This document shows, piece after piece, positions 34,548 to 47,146 of a DNA stretch of 64,000 nt. The notes under the pieces are model-generated. The model was not told where the DNA came from. It was given only the letters and a program-made list of their open reading frames with translations, and did no database searches. Location: positions 62,001-126,000 of the forward strand of contig NW_026570223.1 in the NCBI RefSeq assembly GCF_019649055.1, written 5' to 3'. This DNA comes from Paramacrobiotus metropolitanus. Its lineage: Eukaryota; Tardigrada; Eutardigrada; Parachela; Macrobiotidae. The position numbers and the translations under genes were made by a program. Numbering within the stretch: position 1 is the first letter of the stretch; the number at the start of each line of letters is the position of its first letter.

Positions 34548-36126
34548 ATGGCTGCTAAATCGGATGTAATACGAAAAATCTTGGCGGCACATTACACTTT
34601 CTGGTTATGCCTGATGTTCGTATGCGGCTACGTTTGCTATCCAATCAACAGCTTCACCAAAACCCGCTTAATTCGTTACATTACAACGTTTACGTTGGCG
34701 CTGTACGTTTTTCTGCAGTTTAGCGCTAACATCCTATATGTAGCTCGCTTGTTCCAAACTGAAAACGTCACGTATAAGAGTATGTCGCGCACTCTCCTGA
34801 TGTTACCGAGTCTGTTGAGCTTCCCGTTAACACGGTTCGGCTATGCTGTTCATATCTGGCGCCATGCCGGTTTTTTACCGCGCAATGCGCACGCACAGGC
34901 TCAGTCACTGTCGCGTTGCATCCAGCTGACGGATGTAATTAAAATCTTATTGTTGTCCGTCTGTCTGCTGGTACTGCTTCCGGTGGCAAATTTTATCCTT
35001 AATGTTTCCGATCTGGCCAATGAGACGGCTCATCTGGCCGCCCGATACCACTACCTCTTGGGCGCATGTGGCACACCATTAATCGTGATCCTAAGCTTGT
35101 TGCTGTATCTGTCAGTTGTGGGAGACGAAGCGGTTTCGTGCGCGCTTATTGTGTTTCCCTTTATGGAAGGACTGGAATCATCGGCGCTGTGCAAAAGCAT
35201 CCACTCTCTGTTCTTCCACGCTCTACACGACGCAGCGGCTGTGCAGAAGGTTTTGGTTAGACATCTGGCTGTAGTGCAACGTCTGTCAACATACAACTCG
35301 CATTTGGCATGGTTGAATTTCTTGACCTTTACGGAGGCGCTGCTTGGTACACTGGCAAATGTGCAACTGCTTCTGGACAGCGTCATAGACCAGCGTCCCA
35401 TGCCGACGATAATATGCTTGTTTTTTATAACGAGCGGTGTTTTGATAGCGACGCAATTGACGGTGCTGGTTTATGTTAATGAAAAGGTAGCAAAACCAAA
35501 ATGTTTTTTTATAATAAATCTGTTCCAGATTATTGATGCCGCATCCGAAATGATGCGGTTTTTTTTGTTTTTCTCCGTCAAAATTACATTGTTATTATTT
35601 AGACAGCCGGCGTTACCGATGCTCTGCGCGAGGTATTAGCTTCCCAGAGGCCATCTTTGGCGATTGCGACAGCGGTAAAGCAACATATGCTGCGCGTCGC
35701 TGCTGCTGAACCGCAGATAACGTTAGCTGGGATTCGAGTAGATCGCGAAAACGCTGTCGCGGTAAAATTTTGCATGTTAAACACGTCTGCAGCTTTACTG
35801 TGAACTTTTCGATTGCATAAGTACAATAAAAGCCCTTATCGGACAGATTATTTTTGGGAAAGGGCTAGCTGTTTGAAAACTCTGGTATTCTGTAAGATCG
35901 TTGGAAAGCTCAATTTGCACCACTTTATATTTTTTCGCCTGATAGCAGCTCTTCGTCATTTAATCTCAAAAGCTCAAAATTACAATAATACTAGTACGAC
36001 TTTTTGCAGATTGTATGCAGTGTCTGTGGATATGCTCTGTTGATAGCGGAATTAAACGATAAAAACCCGGTAGTCCTGGCTCAGACTGGAGAAAACGAAT
36101 GGACAGCAAAGCGATTTCCTAGCTGA
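34548..36126 (+). CDS. GRL11: class-2 gustatory-receptor-like 7TM protein, 3 exons, intact
   Basis: Exons 34548-35486, 35603-35761 and 36010-36126 (phase 0) encode 404 aa. Start MAAKSDVIRKILAAHYTFWL. Landmarks: VCGYVCYP, LYVFLQFSANILYVARLF, FPLTRFGYAVHIWRHAGFLP, VLLPVANFILN, FPFMEGLESSAL, LAWLNFLTFTEALL and VLVYVNEK. Exon 2 (159 nt) is distinct in its first half but keeps PQITLAGIRVDRENAVA. Exon 3 reads IVCSVCGYALLIAELNDKNP and then a 19-residue hydrophilic tail, longer than in GRL12-19. GRL11 and the broken GRL16 form a separate subgroup: they share exon-2 VKQHxLRVAA and the exon-3 VCGYALLIAEL. Family role: chemoreceptor, ligand unknown. Confidence 0.87.
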
Positions 36127-37504
36127 TACTACAATACAACCCTTTCACAAACTCCCCGTTTCATAAACTCCCCGTTTTAAGCTCTTTGAATGTTGTAAAG
36201 AGGTGTGTGTTTCGTAGGGGCAGTGCCCTTGGAGGCGGTTATTAGCAGACGCCGGCGCACGGAGCCGCCGATGTTTTGTTTATCCTCCCATATTTTCAGG
36301 CATCATATATGTTTTGCAGCTCCGGCGCTAATGTTTTGCAAACGTTTTTAAAAAAGCAGCCGTATTACTGCCAGTTTATGCTTCAGAATGGTGATTTTTG
36401 ATGTCGTTTAGCTGACAACTTTAGCTGTTTTGTGCTGCCAGATCTGGTACTGGCCAGATCTGCTGGAGAACTCGTAACTTCATTTGAATTTTTCATTCGC
36501 TTATCTAGCCAACTGTATGTAACGCAGGGGTTAACTGTATTCTAAATATTATCAGCGGTTTCTCGAACGGTGTAAAGTATGCTTACCCTTATAAAGCGGT
36601 GGAATTATATACAGAAAACTGCCCTTATTATAATTCACCGGACAGTCTGGTTCTCAGCCGAGTGTATATAATTAAGGAGGGAATGTTGTGTAAGGATATA
36701 TGTAACGAGAGGTTTTAATGTAGCAGTTAACGACATTCCAGAGTCAGCTTATATAACAAACACCAGGAGTCCGCAAAACCACCCCTTTAGCGTTGAGTGG
36801 AGTCCTCCTAGCCCCACCATGCAAGATGACTTCTCTTAGAAGGCCCGCTGAAATAATATGTTCAACAGAACGTGTAGCAATTGATTTTGTCCGTAGGTAT
36901 GCTGTTCAATCGATTAGGAATACAAAATTGTAAAAAACCATCGCCCTTTCTGACCTGTATAAGACTTCGGGGTGCTATAAAGCTGCATGTTAAAGTACTA
37001 AAGCTGCACTGACTTGACCGTTAGCGTCTCTGCAATTCGGTGAACTACCCATGGAATTTAGCATTTCTTTATTTGTTCTTGATCTTTTTAGATTGCATGG
37101 GAACTTCTAAATTTGTCATTAGAGTCAACATAGTAATTAAAGTACGAGGTAGAAAACCTGGTATGATAAAAGAACCGGATACGATACATCTGATAGAAGT
37201 ATGACAAAAGGAAACATTGCGAGACAGCTGTCACACTACGGTTACATTTAACGGATTCTGCTTGGGGTCCAATATCACCGCTTTCGGATGTACGAGTATG
37301 CCTTAACGCCACAATCTAATGCTAAAACTACTGTACAATTTCCGATTTACACAGTGTGTCTGTCACAAAATGCATCGTACATTCTCATCCAGTTTGCATA
37401 ACCTGTCGGGGTCCTGTCCGATAAACGTCATTGATGGTCAGTTTGTTTTATAAGGCTTCCGTAATCTTTTCCAGTTCTTCCGAACTCTATTTTTCAACAG
37501 GAGC
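36127..37504. other. Intergenic between GRL11 and GRL12
   Basis: No gene supported. It contains a small GCCAGATCTG / CCAGATCTGC palindrome near 36437-36465 and the GRL12 initiator-like motif at 37438. Otherwise nothing seen. Confidence 0.4.
37437..37445 (+). promoter_or_regulatory. Initiator-like TCAGTT motif of GRL12
   Basis: GTCAGTTTG lies 71 bp before ATG 37511. It matches the arthropod initiator consensus TCAKTY and occurs at nearly the same distance in GRL13, 14, 15, 18 and 19. Transcription start is inferred at the A. Confidence 0.4.
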
Positions 37505-39174
37505 ATGTTGATGGCTAACAATTCTGTTTTCCTACTCAACATTTTAAAAGTACACAACACAATGTGGTTGTGCCTTCTACATGTCTGCGGTTACTTTTGC
37601 TACCCAGTCAGCGGCTTTATTAAACCTCGGTTACTGCGGCGCATCGTGCACTGTGCAATGAGTTGTTGTGTTATGTTGCAGTTCGCCGCCAATTTAATCT
37701 ACGATGTAATTTTACTTCACCGAACGGAGAGTAGCACGCCGGCGAAACTCATCTCATTGCCAGTTTTAATGCTCTTTCCGCTAACACGGTTACTTTACGC
37801 TATACAAATATGGCTTACTGCCGGCTTCCTACCGAACAACGCTCGTGCCATTGTCACTACCTTTACACCTTTCATCCGGCTGCACCACATAATCAAAATC
37901 TTGTCAGTATCACTATGTCTTCTTGCACTTTTTCCCGGGGAAAATTGTGTTGTAAATTTGCTTCTGATGCTAGACGGCACAGATGCGATATCTGTTGCTG
38001 AGAAAAAATATCATATTCTCGGCGAATACGGCGTTCCGGTTGTATTGTTCCTCAATGTTTTGCTTCGTCTGTCGATTGCCGGTTACGAAAGTGTCTTGTG
38101 TCTGTTAGTGTTGTTTCCTTTTATGGAGGGACTCCAGCTAACCGAGCTTTGTCACCGCATTCGTTCTTTGTCATTTGACAAAGCAGATCATTATGTAGCG
38201 TCCATAGAAGCTCATTTATCAACATGTCGGCGGCTGTCTGAATACAATATACGCTTTTCCTGGTTGAATATGATGACCTTAACTGAGACGCTGTTAATCG
38301 GGATGCGATACTTGCAGATCGTTCTTAATGAGCTTGTAGAACAGAAGAACACAAACTTAAGGAACATGCTTTTCTTTATTTCGGCTGTCATTATGGTGGG
38401 AGCTCTACTGACAGCTGTGGTGTATATCAACGAAAGAGTAAGAAAGAATAAAGGAACCTTTCTAGAAATGTAAGAAGGGAAAAAAAGTAAAGTTACAAAA
38501 TGCAAAAAGCACACAGTCGTTTAACAGGTGTGCCCTGCTGTTTAATCCGGCGCAGTAAATAAGCACCATTTTCAGCCTACAACGTCCCACTCCAGACGGG
38601 TGACGGCAGCAGCAGCGAGAAACGGTTTTTAGTGAAGGTTGTCCCTTTATATGCGCATTTAGGCTAAACTTTCATACGTCAGTGCCGATTACCTTGTATC
38701 ATGTAACAAACAGTGGACATCCATTCTTATTATCTGTAGAAGTACCTGTTTTTAGTCAAGTATAGATAATCTAGTTTTCGTAGGCTAATGAAGCTGTGGT
38801 TTCCTGGCGTCATGCACTGGCATTTCACCGACCACCGGCTGATGTAGCCGCTGCTATCAACACCCATCTTGACTACGTTGCAATGATGCAACCGAAAATC
38901 ACTTTTGCCGGCATATACATAGATCGTCAACAAGCTGCGGCTGTAAGTTTCTGTTTACTGATCGCCAGTCATAAGAATAACTATTAAGCTTTTATAATTA
39001 ACTTTGATGCACGCCAGATGACTCCTGAGCACATAGAATTAATCGAGTACTGCATATAGAACAAAATGTCTGAAAAGATTCTAATGAACGGAAGCAGTCA
39101 TTTTTTTGTAGATAGCGTGCGGCGTCGTGGGATTTGCAATGCTCCTGGCACAGTTCAGTGACAAGCATCGGTAA
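37505..39174 (+). CDS. GRL12: class-2 gustatory-receptor-like 7TM protein, 3 exons, intact
   Basis: Exons 37505-38437, 38784-38942 and 39112-39174, phase 0, give 384 aa from ATG 37505. The ATG at 37511 (MANNSVFLLNILKVHN) aligns with all sister genes and is the likelier start. Landmarks: HVCGYFCYPVSGF, CVMLQFAANLIYD, FPLTRLLYAIQIWLTAGFLP, LALFPGENCVVN, FPFMEGLQLTEL, FSWLNMMTLTETLLIGMRYL, VVYINER. Exon 2 carries ADVAAAINTHLDYVAMMQPK then ITFAGIYIDRQQAAA. Exon 3 reads IACGVVGFAMLLAQFSDKHR; Phe replaces the usual Tyr of GY, and QF replaces EL, which by chance recalls the insect QF ending. Intron 1 is about 350 bp. Confidence 0.88.
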
Positions 39175-40149
39175 TATGGTACGCAATACGGTATTTGGTG
39201 AGTTGCCCTGCCGGTCTTCTGGTTCATGGTCAGCTGACTTTAAGGGCATATATAGCACGCTTTCACCTGATTTCGTACGTGGACGTACGAAGGGGCCTCA
39301 GTTTTTCAACTCAACTTTGATACGGATGCGATATAGAATGATACTGATCTTGTTGTTCTGTGGCTTTGTGCCTTGTGCATGACGTAGCTTTGTGCCCGTA
39401 TTAGCCTACAGCAATTCTGTGACGTGTTGCTTCTCTAGCGTACGTATTACTGGTGTTTAACGAGTTATGGTGACTTGACTAGCCTAGCATATTCGATGTT
39501 CTTCAACGGATAAGGATATGTGAGAGTGCCCGTTTACGGGCTTGGCTACTCGAAAATAAATCAGTTACTATAAACGCCTGTTCCTTTAAATTCCGTATCC
39601 CGTAATAAGGATTTTTTGAAACTTTGTGTACAAGCAAGGTTATCCTGATTATGTCACTTTCTTGCTGTCTGTAAAGTCACAGCGTGAACATAAAAACCCC
39701 TGTTGCAATTATGAACGGTTATACTGGGCGCACTGGTCGTGCAGACGCAGTCGCACCCCTGCTTTAATGTTCCATGGTGTGTGTAAGCGGACGACAACTC
39801 AATAAACGTTTTTCTTACTGTAAATCATTGCTAATGGCAAGTACATACATGTCGTAAGATACCAATTCTCCGTAAACCAGGAAGTGCAACAGCAAATTTC
39901 TGAAGCCGCTGCTTTAGTTACCCGGTCGCTGTTTGATGCGACAGGATGGCATTTCCGGATACTATTTCAGCTGCACACGTATTCGATCCACGAGAGCTTG
40001 ATATTGTATTATATTACAAGCTGATAAAACTCACATGCACTTCCCCCTTAATTTCACGCCTAACCCGTTTTCTCAGTTGATAAGTTGCTTTCAGAACGTT
40101 TGTACTTTCTTCCGTTAATTTAAAGAGTTTTCCAAAATAGAACAGTAAA
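39175..40149. other. Intergenic between GRL12 and GRL13
   Basis: No gene supported. It ends with the GRL13 upstream region, including the initiator-like motif at 40070. Confidence 0.4.
40069..40078 (+). promoter_or_regulatory. Initiator-like TCAGTT motif of GRL13
   Basis: TTTCTCAGTTG lies about 76 bp before ATG 40150, with the same wording and spacing as in GRL14, 18 and 19. The gene body is broken but the promoter motif is kept. Confidence 0.45.
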
Positions 40150-41708
40150 ATGATAGTCAGTAAATCTGTTTTCCTATCCAGGATTCTTAGAATGCACAAC
40201 ACATGTTGGTTGGGATTTCTGCACGCATGCGGTTACTTTTGTTATCCAATGAGTAAATGCGTGAAATCCCGACTACCGCGTCTCATGCTGCAGTGTGCGA
40301 TGGGGGTATGCGTCATGCTGCAATTTGGAGCCAATTTAATTTACGATGCCTCCATGTTCGATGAAACCGCGCATGTAACCAGGAGCATGTCAAGCGCACT
40401 TATTTCGTTACCAGTTCTCTTGTTCTTTCCTTTGACGCGGTTGGGTTATACTGTACAGGTATGGCGTATTACTGGGTTCTTACCGCACCACGCCCGTGCA
40501 ATTGTCGATTCATTTACCCCTTTCATCCAACTTCACCACGTGATCAAAATACTGACCGTATCGTTCGCTCTCTTTACGCTTTTTCCTGGAACAAATCTAG
40601 TTATCAATTTCGCTCATACTCAGAGTACTACGGTTTCTCTGGCAGCCGAGTATCATTATATTTTCGGCGAATATGGCAAACCGATTATTTTGAGCATTGG
40701 GCTGGTGCTTCTTCTATCGATAGTCGGCTATGAAACTGTATTGTGTCTATTGGTGTTATTTCCTTTCATGAAAGGGCTGCACCTAGCAGAGGTTGGTCGA
40801 CGGATTCGTTCTCTGTCAACTAAAACGGATGATCATACGGTAGTCGTAATAAACTTCATGGAAGTGCATCTGTCAATCTGCCGGCTGTCGTGCGAATACA
40901 ACAAGCGCCTATCCTGGCTGAATATGATGGCATTCACTGAAACTCTATTCATCAGCACGGGATAATTGTACATTATTCTCAATGACCTTGCAGAAAAAAG
41001 GAGCGTAAATTTGGGGACTGGTCTTTTCCTTTCCTCCGGCGCGGACTTATGGTGGGGGCATTATTAATCGCTGTGGTGTACGCCAACGAAAAAGTAAGAA
41101 GAAGAATGGTTGTTTGTACCCACTATCTGTAAGGCGAAATACGCCTTAGCAGCAGAAAAACGATAGCCATCTGCCACACCGGTTGTATGACTGCGCGACA
41201 TGAAAGAAAAAGCAGATACGATTAACCACGTTTGCATATTTCCCGACTGCACAGCATGCAATACACCTAAACTGTTCGCTAAACTAAACTGTTCGCGTTT
41301 CTGGGTTTTCGTATGTACAAAAAAGGCTTAAAGAATAAATTGTTTTAGACTGCTGAAGCTGCAGATGCTTGGCGTCATGTGCTAGCGTTTAATGTGCCTC
41401 CACCCGAGATTGCTGAGGTGATCACAAACCATCTCCATCGCACTGCTACGATGCAACCGGAAATCACTTTTGCCGGCATTTATATAGATCGTCAGCGCGC
41501 TACGGCTCTAAGTTGTACTGACTACTTACCAACGGGAAACTTAAAGTGTGCACGCTCATAGTGCAGTCAGCTAGCATCATTTGAAGGTTGCATACAGAAT
41601 TACTAAATTTTATAGAACCCTAGCGCACATATGTGAATTTTGCAGATGGCTTGCAGCATTATGGGATATGCGCTGCTGCTGGCAGAACTTAGCGACAAGC
41701 ACCGCTGA
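40150..41708 (+). pseudogene. GRL13: class-2 receptor with nonsense, frameshift and lost splice donor
   Basis: Exon 1 is open for 271 codons from ATG 40150 (MIVSKSVFLSRILRMHN, HACGYFCYPM, CVMLQFGANLIYD, LTRLGYTVQVWRITGFLP, FPFMKGLHLAEV, LSWLNMMAFTETLF). A TAA follows STG (about 40963-40965) where sisters read GYLQ. A frameshift near 41040 follows before VGALLIAVVYANEK, ending at 41093. Exon 2 (41349-41507, 159 nt) is fully open: PEITFAGIYIDRQRATA. Its donor is CTAAGT in place of GTAAGT, so intron 2 cannot be removed normally. Exon 3 (41646-41708) is intact: MACSIMGYALLLAELSDKHR. Three independent lesions with high overall identity point to recent loss. Confidence 0.82.
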
Positions 41709-42557
41709 TACTCTGTGTACAGATACGTCACTACTCGTTGTCAGCTTCCGAAAGATGTTTTCCCACTAAGCGATCAATAAACCGCTTAGTGATACTCTTT
41801 GCACTTTGTGTTACTACTTACTTCTGTGCATCCTTTCAATCCGTAGCTTGTGCAGCGGCCTTGGAAGTTTTGTTGTGATTTGTGTGCTACCAATTAACGA
41901 CGCGTTATTATCCTTAAACATTCGAATACTCCTTTCGAACTGTTCGAGGGCTTATTAAAGCTGCCATCAGAATAAAGCAGCTCTCGAGTATGGTTTAGTA
42001 GTTTACCAGCAAATGCGTATGCAAATTCGTTAGGTTTCTCTACTGCAAATGTCCACTTGTTCAATCTTTGTCCAGCCGGTGTCCGCATCTTCCGCATACA
42101 GCAGCTACATCTCATAAAACAAGTCCACTGATTTTAGAACGTTTAACAAGAGATTTAGGCTGACAACAGCGTAACTTTTCCTCGGGTAATTTCCGCCGCT
42201 TGCGCATTACGTGCTGCGGAACTGCTGCAGACAAAGTAAATTAGATGTAACATGAGACAAAAGTAAACTGCCTGGAAACTGTCCCTCCATTGCGAAAGTT
42301 ACCCCCGTTCGCTATTTGACCCGATAAGTTCCCCTTACCTGGTTTAAAGCGTACTGCCAAATTTAAATATGAATATTAAACATCAAAGCTCCATTAATTC
42401 ATACTGCTTGCCGTGAAACTCGAGGTAACGCTTTACCAACGTTCACAACCGCGACGGTATAATACCATTCTTGTTTCTCAGTTAGGTAAAATATTTACCG
42501 AAAGGTGAATTTAAAGCATTTCTGTTCTTCGAGTAGTTTTCCAAGACAAAACTATAA
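41709..42557. other. Intergenic between GRL13 and GRL14
   Basis: No gene supported. A TATA-like GGTATAATA near 42457 lies about 22 bp before the GRL14 initiator-like motif. Confidence 0.4.
42475..42484 (+). promoter_or_regulatory. Initiator-like TCAGTT motif of GRL14
   Basis: TTTCTCAGTTAG lies about 79 bp before ATG 42558, preceded by GGTATAATACC. It is part of the shared promoter pattern of GRL12-15, 18 and 19. Confidence 0.45.
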
Positions 42558-44259
42558 ATGGTCAACAAACCGGCTTTCTTAACTGGCATTCTAAAAGTAC
42601 ACAACACCAGTTGGTTGTGTTTTTTGCATGTATGTGGGTACTTCTGTTATCCGATCCACATATTTGTCAGATTCCGGCAGTTGCGCCTCATCGTACATTG
42701 TGCAATGGGTCTTTATGTGCTGCTGCAGTTTGGCGCCAATTTAATTTACGATGCCTCTTTCTTCCATCGAACGGAAGACTTACAAATAAGCAACAGCATG
42801 TCGCGGGTACTAATTAATCTACCGGTTTTGTTGATCTTTCCTTTCACTCGGTTATGTTATGCTATACAGATATGGCGCATTGCTGGCTTCTTACCGCATT
42901 ACACCCGTGCAGTTGTCGAATCATTCACCCCTTTCACCGAACTTCACCATTTGATCAAAATATTGTCAGTATCTCTTGGTCTGTTTTCGTTTCTTCCTGG
43001 AATATTTGTGGGCACCAATTTGTTTTATATGCAGAGTGATACGACATTTTTAGCCGCTGAATACCACTACATTTTCGGTGATTATGGCATGCCGATAATT
43101 ATGTGCATAAAGCTGGCGCTCCTTCCATCGATAGCTGGTTATGAAACTGTGTTGTGTCTGCTGGTGTTATTCCCTTTCATGGAAGGACTCCAACTGAGAG
43201 AGGTTGGCCGACGGATCCGTTCTGTATCGTTTAAAACGGAAGATCATTCTGCAGTCTTAAAAAACATTTTAGAACTGCACTTGTCAACCTGCCGGCGGTT
43301 GCGCGAATACAACAAACGGCTTTCTTGGCTGAATATCATGACCTTCACCGAGTCGCTACTGATCGGCATGGGATATCTGCAGATCATTCTCAATCAGGTT
43401 GTACAACAGAAGAGCGCAAAGCTGGATAACGGAATTCCTTTAATGTCGAGCGTTATTATGGTGGGAGCATTACTGGCATCTGTAGTATATGTCAACGAAG
43501 GCGTAAGTAATCCCTTATTCTGTGTAACCCAAATTAAATGTAGAATTTATGATTCAGAAAAGCACAAAAAGTGTCATGTTGCCGTTTACCACACCGCTGT
43601 TACTTGTACTTTTGTTCAACGCAATACAGGATGACATTAATGGTCTGCCGCTTGTTTATTTTTGGCTACACTCAAACGATGGTTTGCATTACTATTATTA
43701 TTATTATTATGGCACAAGAGCAACAACCCCAATGGGACTTCAAATCTGGTCGAATGTACAATCTACAATGTACTGTACAATCCTCGATCCGCTTCATAGG
43801 CGCACCTAAAACGTTCTAGGCATTGTTCCGTTTTTTCCTGTTAAACGAATGGATAGGACACAATCATTTTTTAGACTGTCCAAACTGCGAATGCCTGGCG
43901 TCATGTGCTTGCATTTCATCAACCACCGGCCGATGCAGTTGCTGCGATCGAGAACCACCTTCACTGCACTGATATGCTACAACCGGAAATTACTTTCGCC
44001 GGTATATATGTGGATCGGATTCGAGCTTCAGCTGTAAGTTTTGGCTTACCAGTGGACTGACGGTCATTCCCCCAAAGGGCAAACCAAGCCTTTTAGACAA
44101 GAAAATGAATAAATGAACAGAGAAATACTTGTATGCAGACGGCAGCAGGCCCAGAGTTACTAGGCAAATCCAAGCAACAATTTGATGTTTTTGTAGATAG
44201 CGGGCAGCGTCATGGGATATGTACTACTTCTGGCAGAGCTTAGTGATAAACGCCGCTGA
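42558..44259 (+). CDS. GRL14: class-2 gustatory-receptor-like 7TM protein, 3 exons, intact
   Basis: Exons 42558-43502, 43875-44033 and 44197-44259, phase 0, encode 388 aa. Start MVNKPAFLTGILKVHN in context CTATAAATGG. Landmarks: HVCGYFCYPI, MGLYVLLQFGANLIYDASFF, FPFTRLCYAIQIWRIAGFLP, FSFLPGIFVGTNLFY, FPFMEGLQLREV, LSWLNIMTFTESLLIGMGYL and VVYVNEG at the donor. Exon 2 carries HQPPADAVAAIENHLHCTDM then LQPEITFAGIYVDRIRASA. Exon 3 reads IAGSVMGYVLLLAELSDKRR. Intron 1 (372 bp) holds a short (TTA)n microsatellite at about 43690-43710. Exons 2-3 and about 550 bp downstream are duplicated at 54.7 kb. Unusual: Gly in place of Arg or Lys as last residue of exon 1. Confidence 0.88.
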
Positions 44260-44820
44260 TACTCTAATTTATCAAAGCGCAGGAATGGCGCTGCAGGGGT
44301 TTTGTTGAAGTTATTTTGCCGCTCTGTAGTCAACTCTGGTCAACTGCTTACTAATATTTTGTAATACTTTTTAAAGATACGTCTTGGCTTTGGCATTGCA
44401 TTAAGGTTTTATTTTGGCTTATTAAATTTCTGATACCGCTTATGTTGTTTGATGATTTACAGACGTACAAGATATTATACAGTTATGTAATTCGCTCATT
44501 ATTGTACGTATGAGCGTTTAAGCCTTTCGCATTTTATTTGTGTAGTGGAATAATAGTCACAATTTTCAAAAAATTTAACATTCAAGTAAAGCAGCAGCTG
44601 CACCTGTCATGAAGCATACCTCAACTGTAAACCGAAACAACTAAAACTCAACATCCCCAGGAAGCCGCGAAGCGAGTACCCAGCGATCTCACACTGCCCT
44701 TGACATCACACGGGTTATCGTCCGCGATTGGCGGACAGTTGCTGTCTCTTGTCCACTTGAAGCGGCTGGCCATCGGCTTCAAGCTTTTTAACAGAACAGC
44801 TGCACAGAAAAAGTAATAAT
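43909..44820 (+). repeat. Segmental duplication, copy 1 (GRL14 exons 2-3 plus downstream spacer)
   Basis: Matches 54719-55708 collinearly: exon 2, exon 3, the AAGTAAAGCAGCA block (44585 and 55463), and the TCCGCGAT.GGCGGACAGTTG block (44729 and 55605). Similarity stops where the non-LTR element begins. Both copies are followed by closely related genes (GRL15 and GRL18). Confidence 0.75.
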
Positions 44821-46210
44821 TTGCTTATTGTTTATTGTACGGCAGGCAGGTAACCCATTAAAAGGCTAGGATCGAGATCTAGCCTGGGAATTTAAACCTG
44901 GCTAAATAACAGAAATCATAATGAAATTAGAGCAAAAGCCACAAAACAAGAGAAGTACTAAGAAAAGAAAGGCAAGTAACATGCTTCAGTGCATTACGAA
45001 AAACAGCAAGCGAACTGCTCTTAAGAATGTCGCTTCCGGCCTCGGTTAGCTGGCTCATAACGTTGTTCAGCCTCCACGCCAACGTGGACTTCCCCGTCCT
45101 TGTCCTTCCCTGTCCTTCGATGAAGGTCCTGTTTCCGCTTCGAAGGCTGTACGGTTTGGAATCGTGTTTTACGACGATCATTTCGGTGAGGTAACGGGGC
45201 ACTTGGAACTTCTCCGGGTGCAGAATTTTGTAAAGCCAAGTTGCTTCCTGGTGTTTCCATCGCTTAAACAGTGGCGTTATCTCGTATTGCTTCATCAGGT
45301 CGGTGGTGGACACTTCGGCATAGTTGGCAATAGCTCGAATGGCTTTTCTTTGCGTGACAGCCAGCGGCTCCAGCGTGATAAAGTCCAACGCGTTGGGGCA
45401 CCGGCAGCCCGCTCTTCACACTGTTTATGAGGGCGACTCCATGATAAGCACTTTTTTGAACCTTTTTAATTTGGTCGGTCCATTTTAAATGCTCGTCCAT
45501 TATCACTCCCAAGTGCTTCACTGATTTTTCCGGTTCAAGCTTATGCCCATTCAAATCAACCGACACGATGCTTTTGTCCCGACTGTACGCTGAAGTGATC
45601 ATGAGCAGCTTAGACTTCTTTTCATTGACAACCAAGCGGTTCAGTTCAAACCACTCACAAATTATTGGAAGCACAGCGGTAATTTTATCTGCTGCACCTG
45701 ACTTCGTGTCTGCTATCGCATAGCAGACCGTGTCATCAGCGAAACTTTCTAACCGGACATCAGGACAACGTAAATTTATTTTCAATAATTCGTTCAGGTA
45801 AATGATAAAAAGTAATGGACCGAGAATGGAACCCTGTGGCACACCTGCGTACACACGTTCCCATACAGACATCCGTTCACCAATTCGCACCCGTTGCATT
45901 CTGCCAATGAGATACGAGTGTCACCATTCAAGTGCATCACTGTTGAAACCAAGATCGCGCAGTTTTATTAATAACAAATCATGACACACTGAAGGAAAAG
46001 CACTTTTAGATCAAGGAAAACACAAGCCACCGCCTTTTTGTTGTCAACAGCCTTTTTCCATGTTTCCGTCACTTTAAGAAGCAACGTTTCACACGAATGA
46101 CCGTTTCGAAACCCAGACTGGCATTCAGATAGAATGTCGTGACTTTTCAAAAATTTAACAATTTGCGACTGTGTTACCGACATGGGCGACATGCATATTG
46201 TATGTATAGA
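44821..46210 (-). mobile_element. 5'-truncated, decayed non-LTR (LINE) retrotransposon
   Basis: On the minus strand an RT domain runs from about 46170 to 45390: SECQSGFRNGHSCETLL, then VCVFLDL-type block, then AGVPQGSILGPLLFIIYLNE, the catalytic FADD (a YADD variant) in LESFADDTVCYAI, and KSVKHLGVIMDE. A C-terminal part (LEPLAVTQRKAIRAIANYAE) follows in another frame at 45388-44927, with a 3' tail ending near AATAAACAATAAGC. Frameshifts near 46015 and 45390 and an in-frame TGA near 45920 kill it. No endonuclease domain remains. The style suggests a Jockey/CR1-type clade. It lies in the GRL14-GRL15 spacer; the duplicate spacer at 55.7-56.8 kb lacks it, so it inserted after the duplication. Confidence 0.8.
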
Positions 46211-46297
46211 GACCGTACAGCCAGAAAGTAATAATAACAATAAAGCTTCGGAGTTATTATTCTCCATTATAGGCCGTAAGTTCGATGTCACTCAGTT

Positions 46298-46307
46298 GTC
46301 TCAGTTA
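46298..46307 (+). promoter_or_regulatory. Initiator-like TCAGTT motif of GRL15
   Basis: GTCTCAGTTAAA lies about 67 bp before ATG 46369; a second CTCAGTT occurs 10 bp upstream. Kept although the gene is broken. Confidence 0.4.
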
Positions 46308-47146
46308 AAATACTTCTCGATTTACTTGAATCGGCTTCAATTTTTGTTAGGTACAACTTAATGTATAAATGGCAAACGAATATACACTTTTTTACTCAAC
46401 ATTCTAAAAGTACACAACACTGTTTTATTATGCTTTTTGCACGCCAGCGGTTATTTTTGCTACCCCATCATAGACTTCATCAAACCTCCGTTACTGCGCC
46501 ACATCGTGAAGTGTGTAATGGTTTGTTGTGTTATGTTGCAATTTGCCGTCAATTTGTTTACCATGTCACTTTATTTCTCGAAGCGGACGCGTCACAGAAC
46601 AGCATATCGGTGACACTAATTCTGCTACCAGATCTGCTGCTTTTCCCCCTCACGAGATTAGGTTATACTGTACAGATATGGCGAACTGCCGGCTTCCTAT
46701 CGAATAATGCCCGTGCCATTGTCGCTGCCTTTACTCCTTTCATCCAGCTTCGTCATGTGATTAAAATACTGTTTTTATCACTCAGTCTTTTTGCACTTTT
46801 TCCTGGAGAAAACTTCATAATTAGTTTGCTCCAGATGTCGAACAGAACGATTTCTCTGGCCGAGGAAAAATATCATGTTCTCGGTGAATATGGCAAGCCA
46901 ATTATTTCGTCCATCGATATTTTGCTGTTTATCGATCGCTGGTTACAAAACCATAATGTGTTTGCTGGTGTTGTTTCCCTCCATGGAAGGGCTGCAATTA
47001 AGAGAGATCTGCCGCTGCATCTGTTCTTTGTCGTTCGACACATAAGATGTAGATTCCACCGTGACCTTGACAAACTACATGGAAGCCCATCTGTCAACCT
47101 CTCGACGGTTGCATGAATACAATAAGCGTTATTGCTGGCTGAATAT

